Source: Isoetes taiwanensis (Eukaryota > Streptophyta > Lycopodiopsida > Isoetales > Isoetaceae). Taken from it: a stretch of DNA of 64,000 nucleotides. A program made the position numbers and the translations under genes. Positions 11,914-24,005 of this stretch are shown here, piece after piece. The DNA lies in contig JAJEKV010000022.1 of NCBI GenBank assembly GCA_021234155.1, positions 2,726,728-2,790,727 of the forward strand. Reading direction: 5' to 3'. The notes under the pieces are model-generated. The model made no database searches. It was given only the letters and a program-made list of their open reading frames with translations, and was not told the origin of the DNA. Position 1 is the stretch's first letter; every line of letters starts with the position of its first letter.

Positions 11914-14360
11914 ATATGCACCATCAACAGCCTACATAAAGTACCATCTAAACTAAGCAATTTCAAACTAAACACAAGGTTCTATACCTAATGTGGACAA
12001 AAAGATCATTGTTAAAGAAGTAAAGAACTACAATTTAAACCTCTATCAACAAATCCTTGCCACTGAAACGGGCGAGTTCTCTCTTGCTCCCAGCAAAATA
12101 ATTTCACGGCATTGATGACTATATGTATATTTTTCGCCAACAATTGCATCTATCAATGACTATCCATCGAAGACGCATTTTCTTGTAGTGAATCTCTGAT
12201 CATAAAGGGATATTTATAGCAAATAAATACTGCACATTCAACAACAGTTCTAATTTTCCTTGACCCATAAAGAAGGCGTATGTGGCAGTCAAGTTATTGT
12301 ATTTCATAAACCAAATAGAAGACTATCAAACTTACATTGCGTATGCAAGAAAACTGTGCATAACGTGAACTACAATCATATCAAGCACATAAAAGGAAGA
12401 ACCAGCAAGAAATAGAAAAGAGGCCATACCAAATCCATATAATAAATGACCTGAATGTTGTGCCATTAAAGCCTACACTAAACACATTCAGCTACCTTCT
12501 CATACCATACAAAATAATCTAGAACCATTACCTATACTCAAAGTGGAAGGTCCATAGTCAGACACCTCATGTTGGAAGTAAACATTTCTGTTTTTTCCGA
12601 ATTGTTTCACCAAGCAGGGATGAAGATCTAGATGTTTATGTTGTCAGAAAAAAGTAAACAAAAAAATGCAGCACCCACAATGTGTCTTTATATACTTTGA
12701 GGACATGAAAAAAAAAACTCGGGCATACCTAAAGAAATAAGGCTGCAAAAAAGCAAGCCTCAGATAGGCAAAGATGCAGATGCCTTCCTTCTGTGGCAAT
12801 TCAAAGTTCATATTCGTATAAAGTTCATATTCAGATAGAGTCTTCATTAAAATGCACTTCTGAGGGTGAATCGATTTCGGAAAGATTGTCCAAACCAAGA
12901 TCAATTGCAGAAAATAAAAAACAAATAAGAACATTGTCATAAATACAGAAGTAGGCTTAGATTCGCATTTGCAAATATAGGGCAACATTGCATCAACAGA
13001 AGCATACCTTTCACAGGAATCGAACTAAGGGAACAAAATCTCTTTATGCCAGAGAAATGGGTTGCTGAGGTTTTTGAGCATTTGCAATGGCGTGAACAAT
13101 CTTTACCTGTTGGAAACATGTCTCAAAACCAGAACATAAACCATGTCTCAGGAGTCACCTGTGTTTATATATTGCAAAAAGCCACAAAAGCATTGATCTT
13201 GGCAAAAACTGTAAAAGAACTTAACCATTTTAGTAATGCATCAGATTTCATTCAATCACAGTTTTACCATTTCTAATACCTACGAAAGCACACGACCCAG
13301 CTCAAACTTCATCGCCAAAAATCGGAGCACTACAGGAAGAGCAGGGGAAAAATCGTAAGTGCCAAATGGAAGAGCGGAGAGAGGAAGGATCGTACCCACG
13401 GATGGCAGCATTCGAAGACCTCTGCGACTTCAAAAATGGCATCTTTGTCGGTCGCGTCCCCACAAGAGGAGCCATAGCGAAGAAGGAACGCCATCGCGGG
13501 GTTACATCTTGGCGTTCCTTGCCGCGGTTCCCAACATGATCCCAAAATAAACAAGGTGCTGCGCACGAAGGGTTGCCCTCCGATGTCCCGAAGGGATGTG
13601 CGCATAGTCTTTGATGCATAGTGCCCGACCTAAGAATGAGTTCATGATCGTTTAACTTCGTTGATCTCAACAAAACTAATGTTAAACACAGATGTTACCT
13701 CCTAAAAATTAAAAGTTTTGCAAGATTTGGCACAGAAATCCAGCTTAATATGCTTTGCAAGTTGAAGCTCTGCTAAAAAACATATGCGGAAACACGATCT
13801 TGTTTCACCATGATTGGCAGCAATATCTTCTGTGTCAAACAAAATTCATCACTTTCCATAAACCTAATGAGCAAAACTTAAGTAAGTCCCCTCAAATTTG
13901 GAGCAAATTAGCCATCACCTTTGCAATATCATACAATGGCAGTGGAAATACCCCAAGAGAGCCTGTTAGACCACCAAAGCTTGCTATAAAATTGCTTTTG
14001 AAGAAGTTGGTATCGAGTTGATCCGTTGTAAAACGTTTCTAAGGATACTGATTGTGAAAAGAGAAAATGGCATAACCAATCAAGGTATGCCAACATACTA
14101 GTATTGTATATAAAAAGAATCACTTTCGAGTTCCCGATATGTTTGTACCAAGACAAGCCGAGAAACAATATCTGGTGGAATCGCTTGTACTAAGCGTAAC
14201 GCCAAACAAGCACCAAATGATTCACCAACCGAGTCACCGACGATTTGATGCATTAACCCTTCTAACTTCGCTAGTCAATAATGGACTCAGGACTTCTACA
14301 AGCTCTTGCCATGATGATCTATCACTATCTGGAATATAAACACAGCGGAATAAATAAGCC
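11914..14360. other. Intergenic, one GC-richer open stretch on the minus strand
   Basis: No recognisable gene. The 13302-13673 interval is GC-richer than its surroundings and open on the minus strand in two frames (containing MAFLLRYGSSCGDATDKD and FEVAEVFECCHPW). It could be an unrecognised exon, but neither frame resembles a known family. Confidence 0.35.
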
Positions 14361-14592
14361 CTGATTTGTATCACCCTATCTCTCGATCGTGATTCGGATA
14401 CTTGCCATCCGCCCTAAGAGACCCTCTCAGGTTACCGGTTTCGAGCGGCTGCCCACCAATGAAGTGACCTAACATTTCTGACCAATCATAAGTTTTTAGT
14501 CACTAGCATATCCTAGGGGCAACCCAAGAAACGACTCTCAACAAAATAAACCTACAACAAATGACTCTCAACAAAATAAACCTACAACAACG
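14361..14592. repeat. Dispersed repeat copy A plus a 32-bp tandem duplication
   Basis: The segment GAGCGGCTGCCCACCAA ... GAAGTGACCTAACATTT ... CAATCATAAGTTTTTAG ... AGCATATCCTAGGGGCAACC is shared, with a few indels, with 18376-18600. A phrase ACTCTCAACAAAATAAACCT plus ACAACAA is then repeated in tandem at about 14533-14592. Confidence 0.7.
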
Positions 14593-15778
14593 TATGTGAT
14601 TGTTCATAATAAATTTTATGTCCATGTATTAGCATGTCCATACATTGTTTCCAATGATGGTTAGCATCTCTTTTTTTCCCCATGTTATGTTTTAGCTTGC
14701 CATTGTATGATTTGTTCATAATGAGTTTCATATGGATGTATTTCAAAAAGTACTTTTATGTATAGACATTGTTTCTTATGATGGCTACCATTATGTTTTT
14801 TTTAGTTAACCATTAAACTACCTCGTAACTCAAGTGCATACATGGCATTGAAAAATATGAGAGAGCATAATTGCAATGTTATCTACTCGTCTCAACATCG
14901 ATTCAATTTTATTGTCTCACATCTAATATGACAAAAAATAAACCAAATGAGTTGCTATTTTTCTTTTCCCATCTCCTAGTTCAGCCATTGAGACACACAA
15001 AAGCCATTAAAATAACTTATTGCATGTGTTGGTGGTGATGAGCACCTAGTAGAAGCATCTAGGTCTGTTCAAACGTGGGTTATTGCTCATTCTTTATGTT
15101 GTTCACAACCAAAAGCTTTGTGATTAAAAAGATGCACCCAATCACTTTTGGCTCTATAACAGCAGTGTAGAAAAACTACTTTCATCTTCTGAAGTCTTTC
15201 CATAAGAGGCTATTGTTATTAACAGTCTATGGGCATTCAAATGACCATTAAGGATACAGAACAATGACTGTTAAGGATGTACCTTGTTCTTTATGTCATC
15301 ATGAGTCCTTGCACGTGCACGTGCATCGTATCGTTGCTTCAGAAGAATAGCCTTATGACATATTTTCACACAACCATGTATTGCAGAACTTCTATGAGAA
15401 ACTCTATTAAGAGCTTGAAAATTTCCCGAAATCATCTCCAATACCAAAGCAGCTAGAATCACAAATATTCTACCATTGAAAATTGCGCCATTGAAGCTGA
15501 GCTCGTTGAGAAGAACTGCTTCCTCTTTCAAACCTGATTGAATCTATCACTGCAGCCTCCTTTGCATTAAGTTATAATGGAACTGGTGAGATTTGCAGAG
15601 TTACACCACTCTAAAAGTGAAGCTTTGCATGTATTAAAGTAACTCTCTGCTTGGCCTACAAATAGAAAGCTAGAAAAGAAGTTATGACATTCCTATAGAG
15701 TTCATTCACTTCTTATTCTTTGCAGCACCTAGCTGCAGTAAGTTAAGTTGAATCAGCACGATCTGCACACAACATCTT
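14593..15778. other. Intergenic, nothing recognised
   Basis: AT-rich sequence. An 86-codon minus frame at 15271-15531 shows no family resemblance. Confidence 0.5.
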
Positions 15779-17517
15779 TAGAAATGTAGAGAGAGTAGCT
15801 TCAATAATGAGCTAGTTTGTCGATACTTCGTGGCTTTTTACAAATGCATATAGTTTTATGACCATTCGCTAGGATTATTTCAAATTTCTTTAAGTTTAAT
15901 TGTAGCAACACGATCTACACGCAACATCTTTAGAAATGTAGAGACACTTAGAGCTAATTGTCTGATAGTCATGGCTTTTACCAAATGCTTATAGTTTTCT
16001 GACCACATTTCGCTAGGATTATTCCAAATTCCTTTATTTCTCCATGCTGATTACCTCGTGTGTCCAGTATTGCAGGCAAACTTCTTCCACCCTTCAATTC
16101 TGCAGTTTTTAAAACATGAAACACAAAGATCGATGGCTTTTTTATTAGCAGAACTTGTCTAGAAGACTGGTTAAGCTTTTAACAAGCAGGTCAAATACTC
16201 GATGTTAACAAATTCAGAATCAGAAAACTTGTCTTCTCTAAATCAAAGAGGATGGTCTTATTGCAATTTTTATCTTTGCTATCTAATATAGCTAACGACC
16301 TTAGCTACTAGCTTGGTTTGGTTTGCCCCCCATATAATTTAGAGTCATCTTGATAACATAGGAGAACAAAAGATTAATAATTAGTAAAGAACATTGTCAT
16401 CTTAGCATGAAAGGAGTCTTCAGAAAAATTCAACATGCCTATGCTCCAGAGAATAACAAACCTCATCACCTGCATTGAGCACAACTTCCAGCACACAATC
16501 CTTGGTACGCCAACGATAAGAACACGTTGGAGTAAAAGAATGATTCGTCATGTCTGTAAACAACATGATAAATAAGAATACTTATAAATCTGAGACCCAA
16601 TATATCAAAGACGGTGCAGCCAATGTAGCCTCAGAGAGAGAAATATGTAGAGACATTAGCTTCAATATGAGCTAATTGTCTGATACTCATGGCTTTTACC
16701 AAATGCTTATAGCTTTCTGACCACATTTCGCTAGGATTATTCCAAATTCCTTTATTTCTCTATGCACGTTACCCAGTGTGTCTAGTATTGCAGGCAAACT
16801 TCTTCCACCCTTCAATTCTGCAAAATAGTCACACAGTTTTACGTGATCATGAACAACTACATATGAGACGCTACCATGAGATCACTGCAAAAATAAAAAA
16901 ACATTTTAGCCTAGAATAATGATAAAAAGGGCATACATGTTCTATGATTTGCCAGGTTCAGCAGTTTTTAAAACATGAAATACTAAGATCGATGGCTTTT
17001 TTATTAGCAGAACTTGTCTGGAAGACTATTTAAGCTTTCAATAAGCAAGTCAAATACTCGATGTTAACAAACTCGGAATATAAAAAACTTGTCTTCTCTA
17101 AATCAAAGAGGATGATCTTATTTCAATTTTTATCTTTGCTATCTAATATAGTAACGACCTTTGCTTCTGATCAGCTACCAGCTTGGTTTGGTTTGCCCCC
17201 CATATAATTTAGAGTCATCTTCGATAACATAGAAGAACAAAAGATTAATAATTAGTAAAGAACATTGTCATCTTAGCATGAAAGGAGTCTTCAGAAAAAT
17301 TCAACATGCCTATGCTCCAGAGAATAACAAACCTCACCACCTTCATGGATTGATTCCTGCATTGAGCACAACTTCCAGCACACAATGATAAGAATATGTT
17401 GGAGTAAAAGAATGATTCAGCATGTCTGCAAACAACATGATAAATAAGAATACTTATAAATACAAACCAGCAATATATCAAAGACGGTGCAGCTAATGTA
17501 GCCTCAGAGAGAGAAAT
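15779..17517. repeat. Threefold local duplication
   Basis: A unit beginning GAAATGTAGAGA and continuing ...GAGCTAATTGTCTGATA.TCATGGCTTTTACCAAATGC...TTTCGCTAGGATTATT occurs three times. Copy 0 (about 15779-15940) is short. Copy 1 (about 15941-16640) and copy 2 (about 16646-17517) are long, and both end AAGACGGTGCAGCYAATGTAGCCTCAGAGAGAGAAAT. Copy 2 carries an extra insertion of about 140 bp (16818-16965). No coding sequence is recognised inside. Confidence 0.8.
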
Positions 17518-17574
17518 GGGGCAAGATTTGAACACTTACCAGCATAAGGAATAAGGAGCTAAGTAGCTTGTACG

Positions 17575-18240
17575 TTAGAACCAATTGTCATGGTCAAGGT
17601 AAATGATAGAGACCATACCATGCTTAAAGCCCATTTGAATAAAATGCCCCAGACAGACGGGCTTGCAGCAGATGAACTCTAAAATAAATAGCACAAGACT
17701 TTTGAGAAAAAAAAACAGAATCTGGGAATTGCTGAGAATAGCCTGTGCAACTGGAGCAGCCCAAAAGCGAGAATAGAACTCCTGAATATAACAAGGCCGG
17801 AAAAGGAGCATACCAAAAAGGTCGATAACAAAATGGAATGGAAAAACACAGGTGAGCCAATGACTGTAAAATGATATGAAGAAGGAACTGGTCAGCAACA
17901 CTATGACAACCCCTGAAACGGAATATAAGAAGATCCAAGAGGAAAGGCCAAAAATGGCTGCAATAGCTTTTCCAACATGAAAAAGCATCCTAAGAAGGAA
18001 AATTTGCAGCAAAAACTCCATAACCGCACCATAATCTTGACAGTAATCTTGAATAGATAGCTCTGCAGATGAAAACAAGCTTTGGGCGGCAAGACTTTGC
18101 ACAAAGATAGGGCAGAATAGCTCTGCACTGAAGTACCATGATCTGGATGCAACCATAGAAATTCCGCTAAAACACCTCAGAAATTCGAAATGGCAAGCAG
18201 TATGGAAAAATCTTTCACATCCATCAATGGCAGATTGCAT
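17575..18240 (-). CDS. Hypothetical hydrophobic ORF of unknown function
   Basis: An uninterrupted minus-strand frame of 221 codons, long for this AT-rich neighbourhood. It is unusually rich in Phe, Leu, Ile, Ser and Cys. Hydrophobic segments near residues 75-120 (EFLLQIFLLRMLF, IFLYSVSGVVIVLLTSSFF) and 175-195 (ILFFFLKSLVLFILEFI) would be membrane-spanning if it is translated. The composition is also what a frame antisense to A-rich sequence produces by chance, and I recognise no family. It could be decayed transposon sequence. Confidence 0.2.
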   Translation of the reverse strand: MQSAIDGCERFFHTACHFEFLRCFSGISMVASRSWYFSAELFCPIFVQSLAAQSLFSSAELSIQDYCQDYGAVMEFLLQIFLLRMLFHVGKAIAAIFGLSSWIFLYSVSGVVIVLLTSSFFISFYSHWLTCVFPFHFVIDLFGMLLFRPCYIQEFYSRFWAAPVAQAILSNSQILFFFLKSLVLFILEFICCKPVCLGHFIQMGFKHGMVSIIYLDHDNWF

Positions 18241-18375
18241 GGCAACATAATCCGTGATATATTGGCAGCTTCACAAGTTTTCTCAAATGCCTGACCTTAT
18301 CATTGGCCATCTTCGACATCAGGTTTACATGGGCTTACCCTTGAAGTGTCGGAGTAGCAGCTTTGCATCCCACCA

Positions 18376-18600
18376 TAGCCACTGACCGAGCACTTGCCAT
18401 CTGCCCAAGAGACCTCTCCGGTTACCCGGTTTCCAGAGCGGCTGCCCACCAACAGAAGTGACCTAACATTTACAGCCAATCATAAGTTTTTAGCAGTCAC
18501 CAGCATATCCTAGGGATATTCTAGCATATACCTAGGATATGCCAAAAGCCCACATAAACAAGGGTTTGCCCTCCTAGGGGCAACCCAACAAAAAGAAGAT
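18376..18600. repeat. Dispersed repeat copy B
   Basis: This shares GACCTCTCCGGTTAC, GAGCGGCTGCCCACCAA, GAAGTGACCTAACATTT and AATCATAAGTTTTTAG with 14361-14545. Its right part (CATATACCTAGGATATGCC ... GGGTTTGCCCTCCTAGGGGC ... AACCCAA) is shared with 33930-34005, next to CRTISO. The GGTTTGCCC..TAGGGGCAACC core is an imperfect hairpin. Confidence 0.75.
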
Positions 18601-20370
18601 GTCACAAGCTTAGTGTGGCTTTGCATAAAATCAATTCAAATTCAATTAATTATATACATAGTTATCTCACAAATGAAACAAGCAGTTACCTACATTTGGA
18701 TAAGCTCCGGTCAAGAAGGACATGCGCCACAAAAATCTCCCATTTGCCAAGAAGACATATTAGAGTACAAAAAAATGCCCCTAACAAAGCCCCCTTCTGA
18801 GATCAGCCCAAAATCCGGGTCAATCTACATGCCACTCACACCTTCAAAAAATTATGATATTAAACGTAAGAAACTATGGTATCATTATATAGGACAGAAT
18901 GGATAGGGTTAGAGAGAGATATGCTCTATATAATTGGTCTAGTTATGGACCATTAATCGTCCATGCTTAATTATATTCGTATCTTCCAAATAATATGTTA
19001 TTCCAATATGAAAATAGAGAATTATATTACAAAGGAAGGCGCGCATTCATGAAAAATATAATGTACATGAAAGATGACCTACATGTATCATTATCCTAAT
19101 AAAACCCCAATGCTTTGTAGCAGCAATGGATAGAACACTTTTATACTAGTAAGAAATAACTATGTTTCTCCGTATTCTTTTGCAAAAAGGTCATACCACC
19201 CACATAGGGACCTATATAAATGTTGTCATATTTTAAATATTTGGAAGGTTTATTTGGAAAAATGTAGCGTGTCCTCTACAAAGCTGAGAAAGACGCATAA
19301 AAGATCATATGGTCCCATTATTGCTCTCATAGATAAACTCCAATGTCTTCACTTTCATTCATCAATAAACATCCCTAGCTACGTAAATACGGAGTCTTCA
19401 GCCTATACCTTTGAAGTTAACTAAAAAATTCAATCTCTAATATGGTTGTACCATAATCTTTAAATCTAGGTAATTGCATGGTTAAACTCTAATTAAACTA
19501 TATGCAAGTTGATAGAGTAATTTTCTATGTAGATATAAGTAAAATGCATCATTCATTACCCTCGTGGTACTTATAGATAGTGATTTTGGAGTATTTAACA
19601 TATAGTTTTGTCCAAAATTCTGTATCAAAAATTCTCTATTAGATTTTGAAGAAGATATAACTTATGAATAGTCCAAAAAAACATGAGATTTTACTTCATA
19701 TATTTAGCAATTCATGGCCACAAAAATTAAGCCAAAACTTGTACTAAAAAGAGAGAAATAATTCCTAAACCGCGAGCGGGGTTTAAACAAAATAGGGTTT
19801 GGCGGCCTCTACGGATGTTAGACGATCGCAACCAAAGCTGAAAATATACGAAAATGTTTATGCTAGAAAAAGCCCAAGAATGCAATTCTGTACTGTTGCA
19901 GAGGCAGCCAAATTCTCTAATATTTGAACAATCACTACAACATACAGGTGAGTTTATTGGTCTTGAATATCTAGCATTATAACGGGGTTTTTTTGTGATT
20001 TTATACACTTTTTGGCATGGTTTTCATATGATTTCATGGGCATATTACACGAGGCATACTAATCATTATATCTAGAGTGCACCCCACATTTTATTGTCTA
20101 AATTCCATATCATCAATGGTTTACCCCCTTTTATTTTTATTCCTTTATTTTTTTTTTAACTCTATTTTGTTTCACTCTAGGGTTATTTTAGGGTTATTTT
20201 AGAGGAAGATGTGTTGGGAACATATGGGTCATGCTTTAATCAAATAAAAGAACATGGTTTATATTTAAAAAAAAAAGTGTGGTTCACATTCTATTTTCCT
20301 GTAACTGGGCGGACGAGCAAAATATTAGGGCGGCTGGAACAGATTAGGTTTGAGACGAGCCGGATTTGGT
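18601..20370. other. Intergenic, nothing recognised
   Basis: AT-rich sequence with no domain-bearing frame and no repeat recurring elsewhere in the window. Confidence 0.5.
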
Positions 20371-20488
20371 CTGTGGGCCGATTTGCTTGGAGCCGAAATT
20401 GGCTCTACTGGTTGTAGCAGAAGGAGGTCTGTTGGGCCGATTTGCTTGGAGCCGAAATTGGCTCTGTTGTTTGTAGCAGAAGGTGACT
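20371..20488. repeat. 59-bp tandem duplication
   Basis: GGGCCGATTTGCTTGGAGCC followed by GAAATTGGCTCT and GTTGTAGCAGAAGG occurs twice in direct orientation with a 59-bp period (starts about 20375 and 20434). Confidence 0.85.
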
Positions 20489-20765
20489 TGCAAGCAAGAA
20501 TATTGCTTCCAAATGAATGGTGGCATCGATCCTGGGAAAAGCTTCTTTTCTCATCAGCTGGTATGTACTTATTCAACAAATATTTTCCTAGGTTTCTTCC
20601 ATAGATTTAAGACAAACAGTGTGGTGACATAATGCAGACCTATTGGTGGGCAATTTTATTTATGCCTTGCTGAAGTTACATGGCATGAAAGAAAAGTAAT
20701 GCCTGTTATCTGCAGTAGCATGGACCATAGGGACAAGAGGCAACTGTGAAGCCATTGTGTGTTGG

Positions 20766-21014
20766 ACAAAATATATTCCATGCTTCTTGAACCGTCAGGT
20801 TATTACTTTGCTTTCTACTCTGGGAGTACGTGATGATGTTTTTATGCAGTTGCAAAACGATGTGATCCAACAGCTTGATAGGATGTTTCAAAACCCCGCA
20901 CTAGCTATTGAACTAGTGCAGGCTGCCTCAATTGGTGAGTGTCAAAGGTTCGTAGTTGATATGGTCTCAGCAGGACACCATCTAAGTACAGAAACTTATT
21001 TGAACCTTATTTGA
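20766..21014 (+). pseudogene. RNA-dependent RNA polymerase (RDR) exon fragment
   Basis: The open frame reads YIPCFLNRQVITLLSTLGV, then RDDVFMQLQNDVIQQLDRM, PALAIELVQAA and MVSAGHHLSTETYLNLI, then TGA. The FLNRQ..I.LLSTLGV.D.VF block, followed by a helical stretch and a GH/GY..E.YL segment, is characteristic of plant RDR1/RDR2/RDR6-type polymerases, which make double-stranded RNA for small-RNA silencing. Only about 80 residues are present. The catalytic DbDGD motif and flanking exons are not readable nearby, so this looks like an isolated exon or gene relic. A distant intact gene with very long introns cannot be excluded from this window alone. Confidence 0.65.
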
Positions 21015-22909
21015 TTTATTTTGTTCAGGTAAATCCTGTGAAAATAACACGGAATAAACAGACTGAAAATCCTGTGGCACAGAAAATCTGATTGTAATGT
21101 CTCCTCCCGTTTGTGTGTGAATGGACAAACAGTAGCTTTGGAAATTACCAGACTTGCAGGTTGCCGCAGTTGCAGGTTTGATTGTTTCATATATTAAAAA
21201 ACTACTTATATGGTGTATTAGTTTAGAATATTTGGTTGCAGCCCAATGGGGATGGCTGGAGAATATATTCTGTCATTTGTTAAAACTATGGATTATACAT
21301 ATATACATACTTGGTTCCAATTTTGTTGTGCTTCATATTTATTTATTTATTTTTTTTATTTTTTTTTATTTTTTGAAGGTAAGACATTTTTTTATATTAT
21401 AAATAAATAAAGAAGTACAATACTTGATGTTAGTAGAGAATTACTATAGGAGTAATCTCGACATCTTCATTTTCTACTAACACAAGCTTACTGATATACA
21501 TGAAGCCCAAATACTGCTCTATAGCAAATAAGTCTTGATAGCATAAGATCCTCCCGTATGGTAACCAGAGTAGCCAAGATGATGCTAGGAAAGAAGGCTC
21601 CCGAAAATTCTTTCAATGTATGAAGATTCACAGCATAAAATCCAGAAGTAATAAGAAGTGGATGGAGTTATACATCTGCATCAGTATAGCATTAAATTCC
21701 AAGCATCTCGACATAGCAGTATCGAGTGCACCTATTCCAAGCTTATCAGTACTTAGAATGGAAACCTGTAATTTGGCTTATCAGTACCAAAATCAGTACC
21801 AAAATCTTACACTCAAACATCAGTATTTGAGCGGCTATCCAAGTATGATTACTTGAGAAAGCTCCAGGTTTTTGGAAATTTAAATCAAGCATCAGCACTT
21901 GAAGAAGCTATTTTCTGCCCTGGCATACATATTATATAACTTCGATTCAATCCTTAATACTTCTAAGAAATCCCACAATAAACCTTCTGATTTGAAAGAA
22001 AAATCTGATCAAACTTGGTAAACCCGAATCTTTCTGCTAGTAAGAAAGTACAGGAGAAGAAAATAGCTGCCTCATAGGACAAAATCTCAAAATTAAGAAT
22101 TTTGATGCTCAAACCAGAAGCAGCTTATCTTACCAGGATAGTATTAGATCTACTCCACCTTATAGGCCAAGATTTGCCATTTCGGTGTGTCTCTGCATGA
22201 AAGGAAAAGAATCTGCCTCCCCAAGAACCGTTTGAAAAATGGAAATGGAAGTAAGGGCTGTCGGATTTGCTTGATTCTTCTCATTCCAGAACAGAAAACA
22301 TTATGCTTTGGGAAGCAAAGAGGAGAAAAGCCACGTTAGTGGCATAACACAAAACCTGGAAGGATCCGCCGCGAAGCTACTCCAAGGAAAAAACATCATA
22401 GAAACTGCAAGATTTGCTCCAGAAGCATGCCAAATCCCCTGCTAGCATCCGAAATCCTCCCTGGTAAGCTTCTATGTGATGCAGCAGTGCCGGAATGGGA
22501 GAGAGAGGGGCGGCCCCTCTCTCACGGCCGCCCTAGCCGCTGAGCGCCAAGAACGGCATTTTTTTTCCTTTCTTCATTTGTCTGTTTTCCATATTTACAT
22601 TTCAGAATAGGAAGCCTTCTCATTTCCAAGTAGCTCTTCTAGCAAATTGGGACTAAAAGCACAAGCCCCAAGTAATGGCAAATGTCGTTGCCATTAGTTT
22701 TACTAAACTGCTGTTCATACGAGAAGGTTGTTTAACAATTTAGGCCCTTAACGTTTATCTACGCTTGCTTTTGTTAGGGCCCGAAGGGCCCAAATTTTTT
22801 TTTAATATAGCAATCAACACACAACTACCACTAACATTATTAACACAAACTATTGCATTTAACACATTTAAATTAAAATCCCCCTTAGACCCCCTTTGGT
22901 TTGGGTGCA
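21015..22909. other. Intergenic, one near-palindrome
   Basis: No gene is recognised. GAGAGAGGGGCGGCCCCTCT followed by CTC at about 22500-22523 is a GC-rich near-perfect palindrome in otherwise AT-rich DNA. Confidence 0.45.
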
Positions 22910-23165
22910 TATTCACACGGGGGGTTACGTAGGGCAGCGAGAGCCCCAAAAATATATTTACAATACATGTACAAAATTAACACCATTAAGTACATTCTCT
23001 CAAACCTTATAGTATTTTGCAAACCTTAATATAGAGTATACAAAAACTTGTACATGCATACCCCCCAAACGAGGATTGCTATGTACGGTCCAGATCTTGG
23101 AATAAGGGGCAAATATGCCCATCCGACAGCTCTCGTTGCCCGGAGTAACTCCCCGTGTGAAATTC
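22910..23165. repeat. Inverted repeat, arms about 31 bp
   Basis: CACACGGGGGGTTACGTAGG plus GCAGCGAGAGC (22914-22944) pairs with GCTCTCGTTGCCCGGAGTAA plus CTCCCCGTGTG (23129-23159) with about five mismatches. Translated outward, both arms give an SLP.VTPRV-like peptide, so they may be two inverted copies of one former coding end. The interior is AT-rich. Confidence 0.5.
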
Positions 23166-23822
23166 TCGAATATTATTAAGAATCAAGTAAAGATTGATAC
23201 GCCAGTAATATATTATGAAATTGAAAATCTTGGTTTAAACATGGGTCAAGTGGACCATTCTAGTCCATGGGGGACCACTCTAGTGTTAAGGGATAGATGC
23301 AGTCATTTTGAATAACGCAATTACTGTGCCTACAAACTATGATACCATCTGCGAGTATCACACCATTGGGAATCCTCACCTCTGGTAAAGAAATCCCAAA
23401 TGTATTAGTAGATTCAATTCAATTCACTCATAGATATAAGGATTCATAAGCAATACAACAACATGGTCAACAGATTTACATATAAGTTGTATATCAAATA
23501 AGCTCTATGAAGACATGGTATTTTTGTCATAACAAAATGGAACACATGACCTTGGCCTAGATCAAAGGTCCTCAACATTGAAGTATGCATGGCTTTTCTT
23601 GCAAAGCACAACATTTCACGATAATCACGATGCAGATTATTTGATTTATATGGTTTGGTTGTAGAACATTTCAATATTAGTGGATTAAAGTATCTTATGA
23701 ACATCATAAGCCTTTCCTTTATAGAATTGTGTCCCATGTTGACATTACTTTTCCCCACCCTTGCCCTATTTTGGAAGCTCAGAATAGTTTGATTTATTGA
23801 ATTGAGAAAATTTACATTTACA
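23166..23822. other. Intergenic, nothing recognised
   Basis: AT-rich sequence with no supported gene. Confidence 0.5.
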
Positions 23823-24005
23823 ACAAAGTATTAGAGGTATATACTGGCTAAAAAAAAAACAAGTAAAGAAGTTGCATACATTAAACTGGGCTGTACAAAA
23901 GCTTATGATAGTATCAAGTGGAGTTTTTGGTATAAAAATGATGTAAAACTAGGATGTGGAGAATTTTTCAATGGAAGTGTTAAAAAATTACTTGACGTGA
24001 CTCCA
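23823..24005 (+). mobile_element. Diverged LINE reverse-transcriptase scrap
   Basis: TATACTGGCTAAAA ... GTAAAGAAGTTGCATACAT ... AAAGCTTATGATAGTATC ... GGAAGTGTTAAAAAATTA lines up base by base, with mismatches, with 30690-30845 of the full-length LINE. It encodes the remains of RT motif A (..YIKL....AYDSI.WSF). The homology stops abruptly on both sides. Confidence 0.65.
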
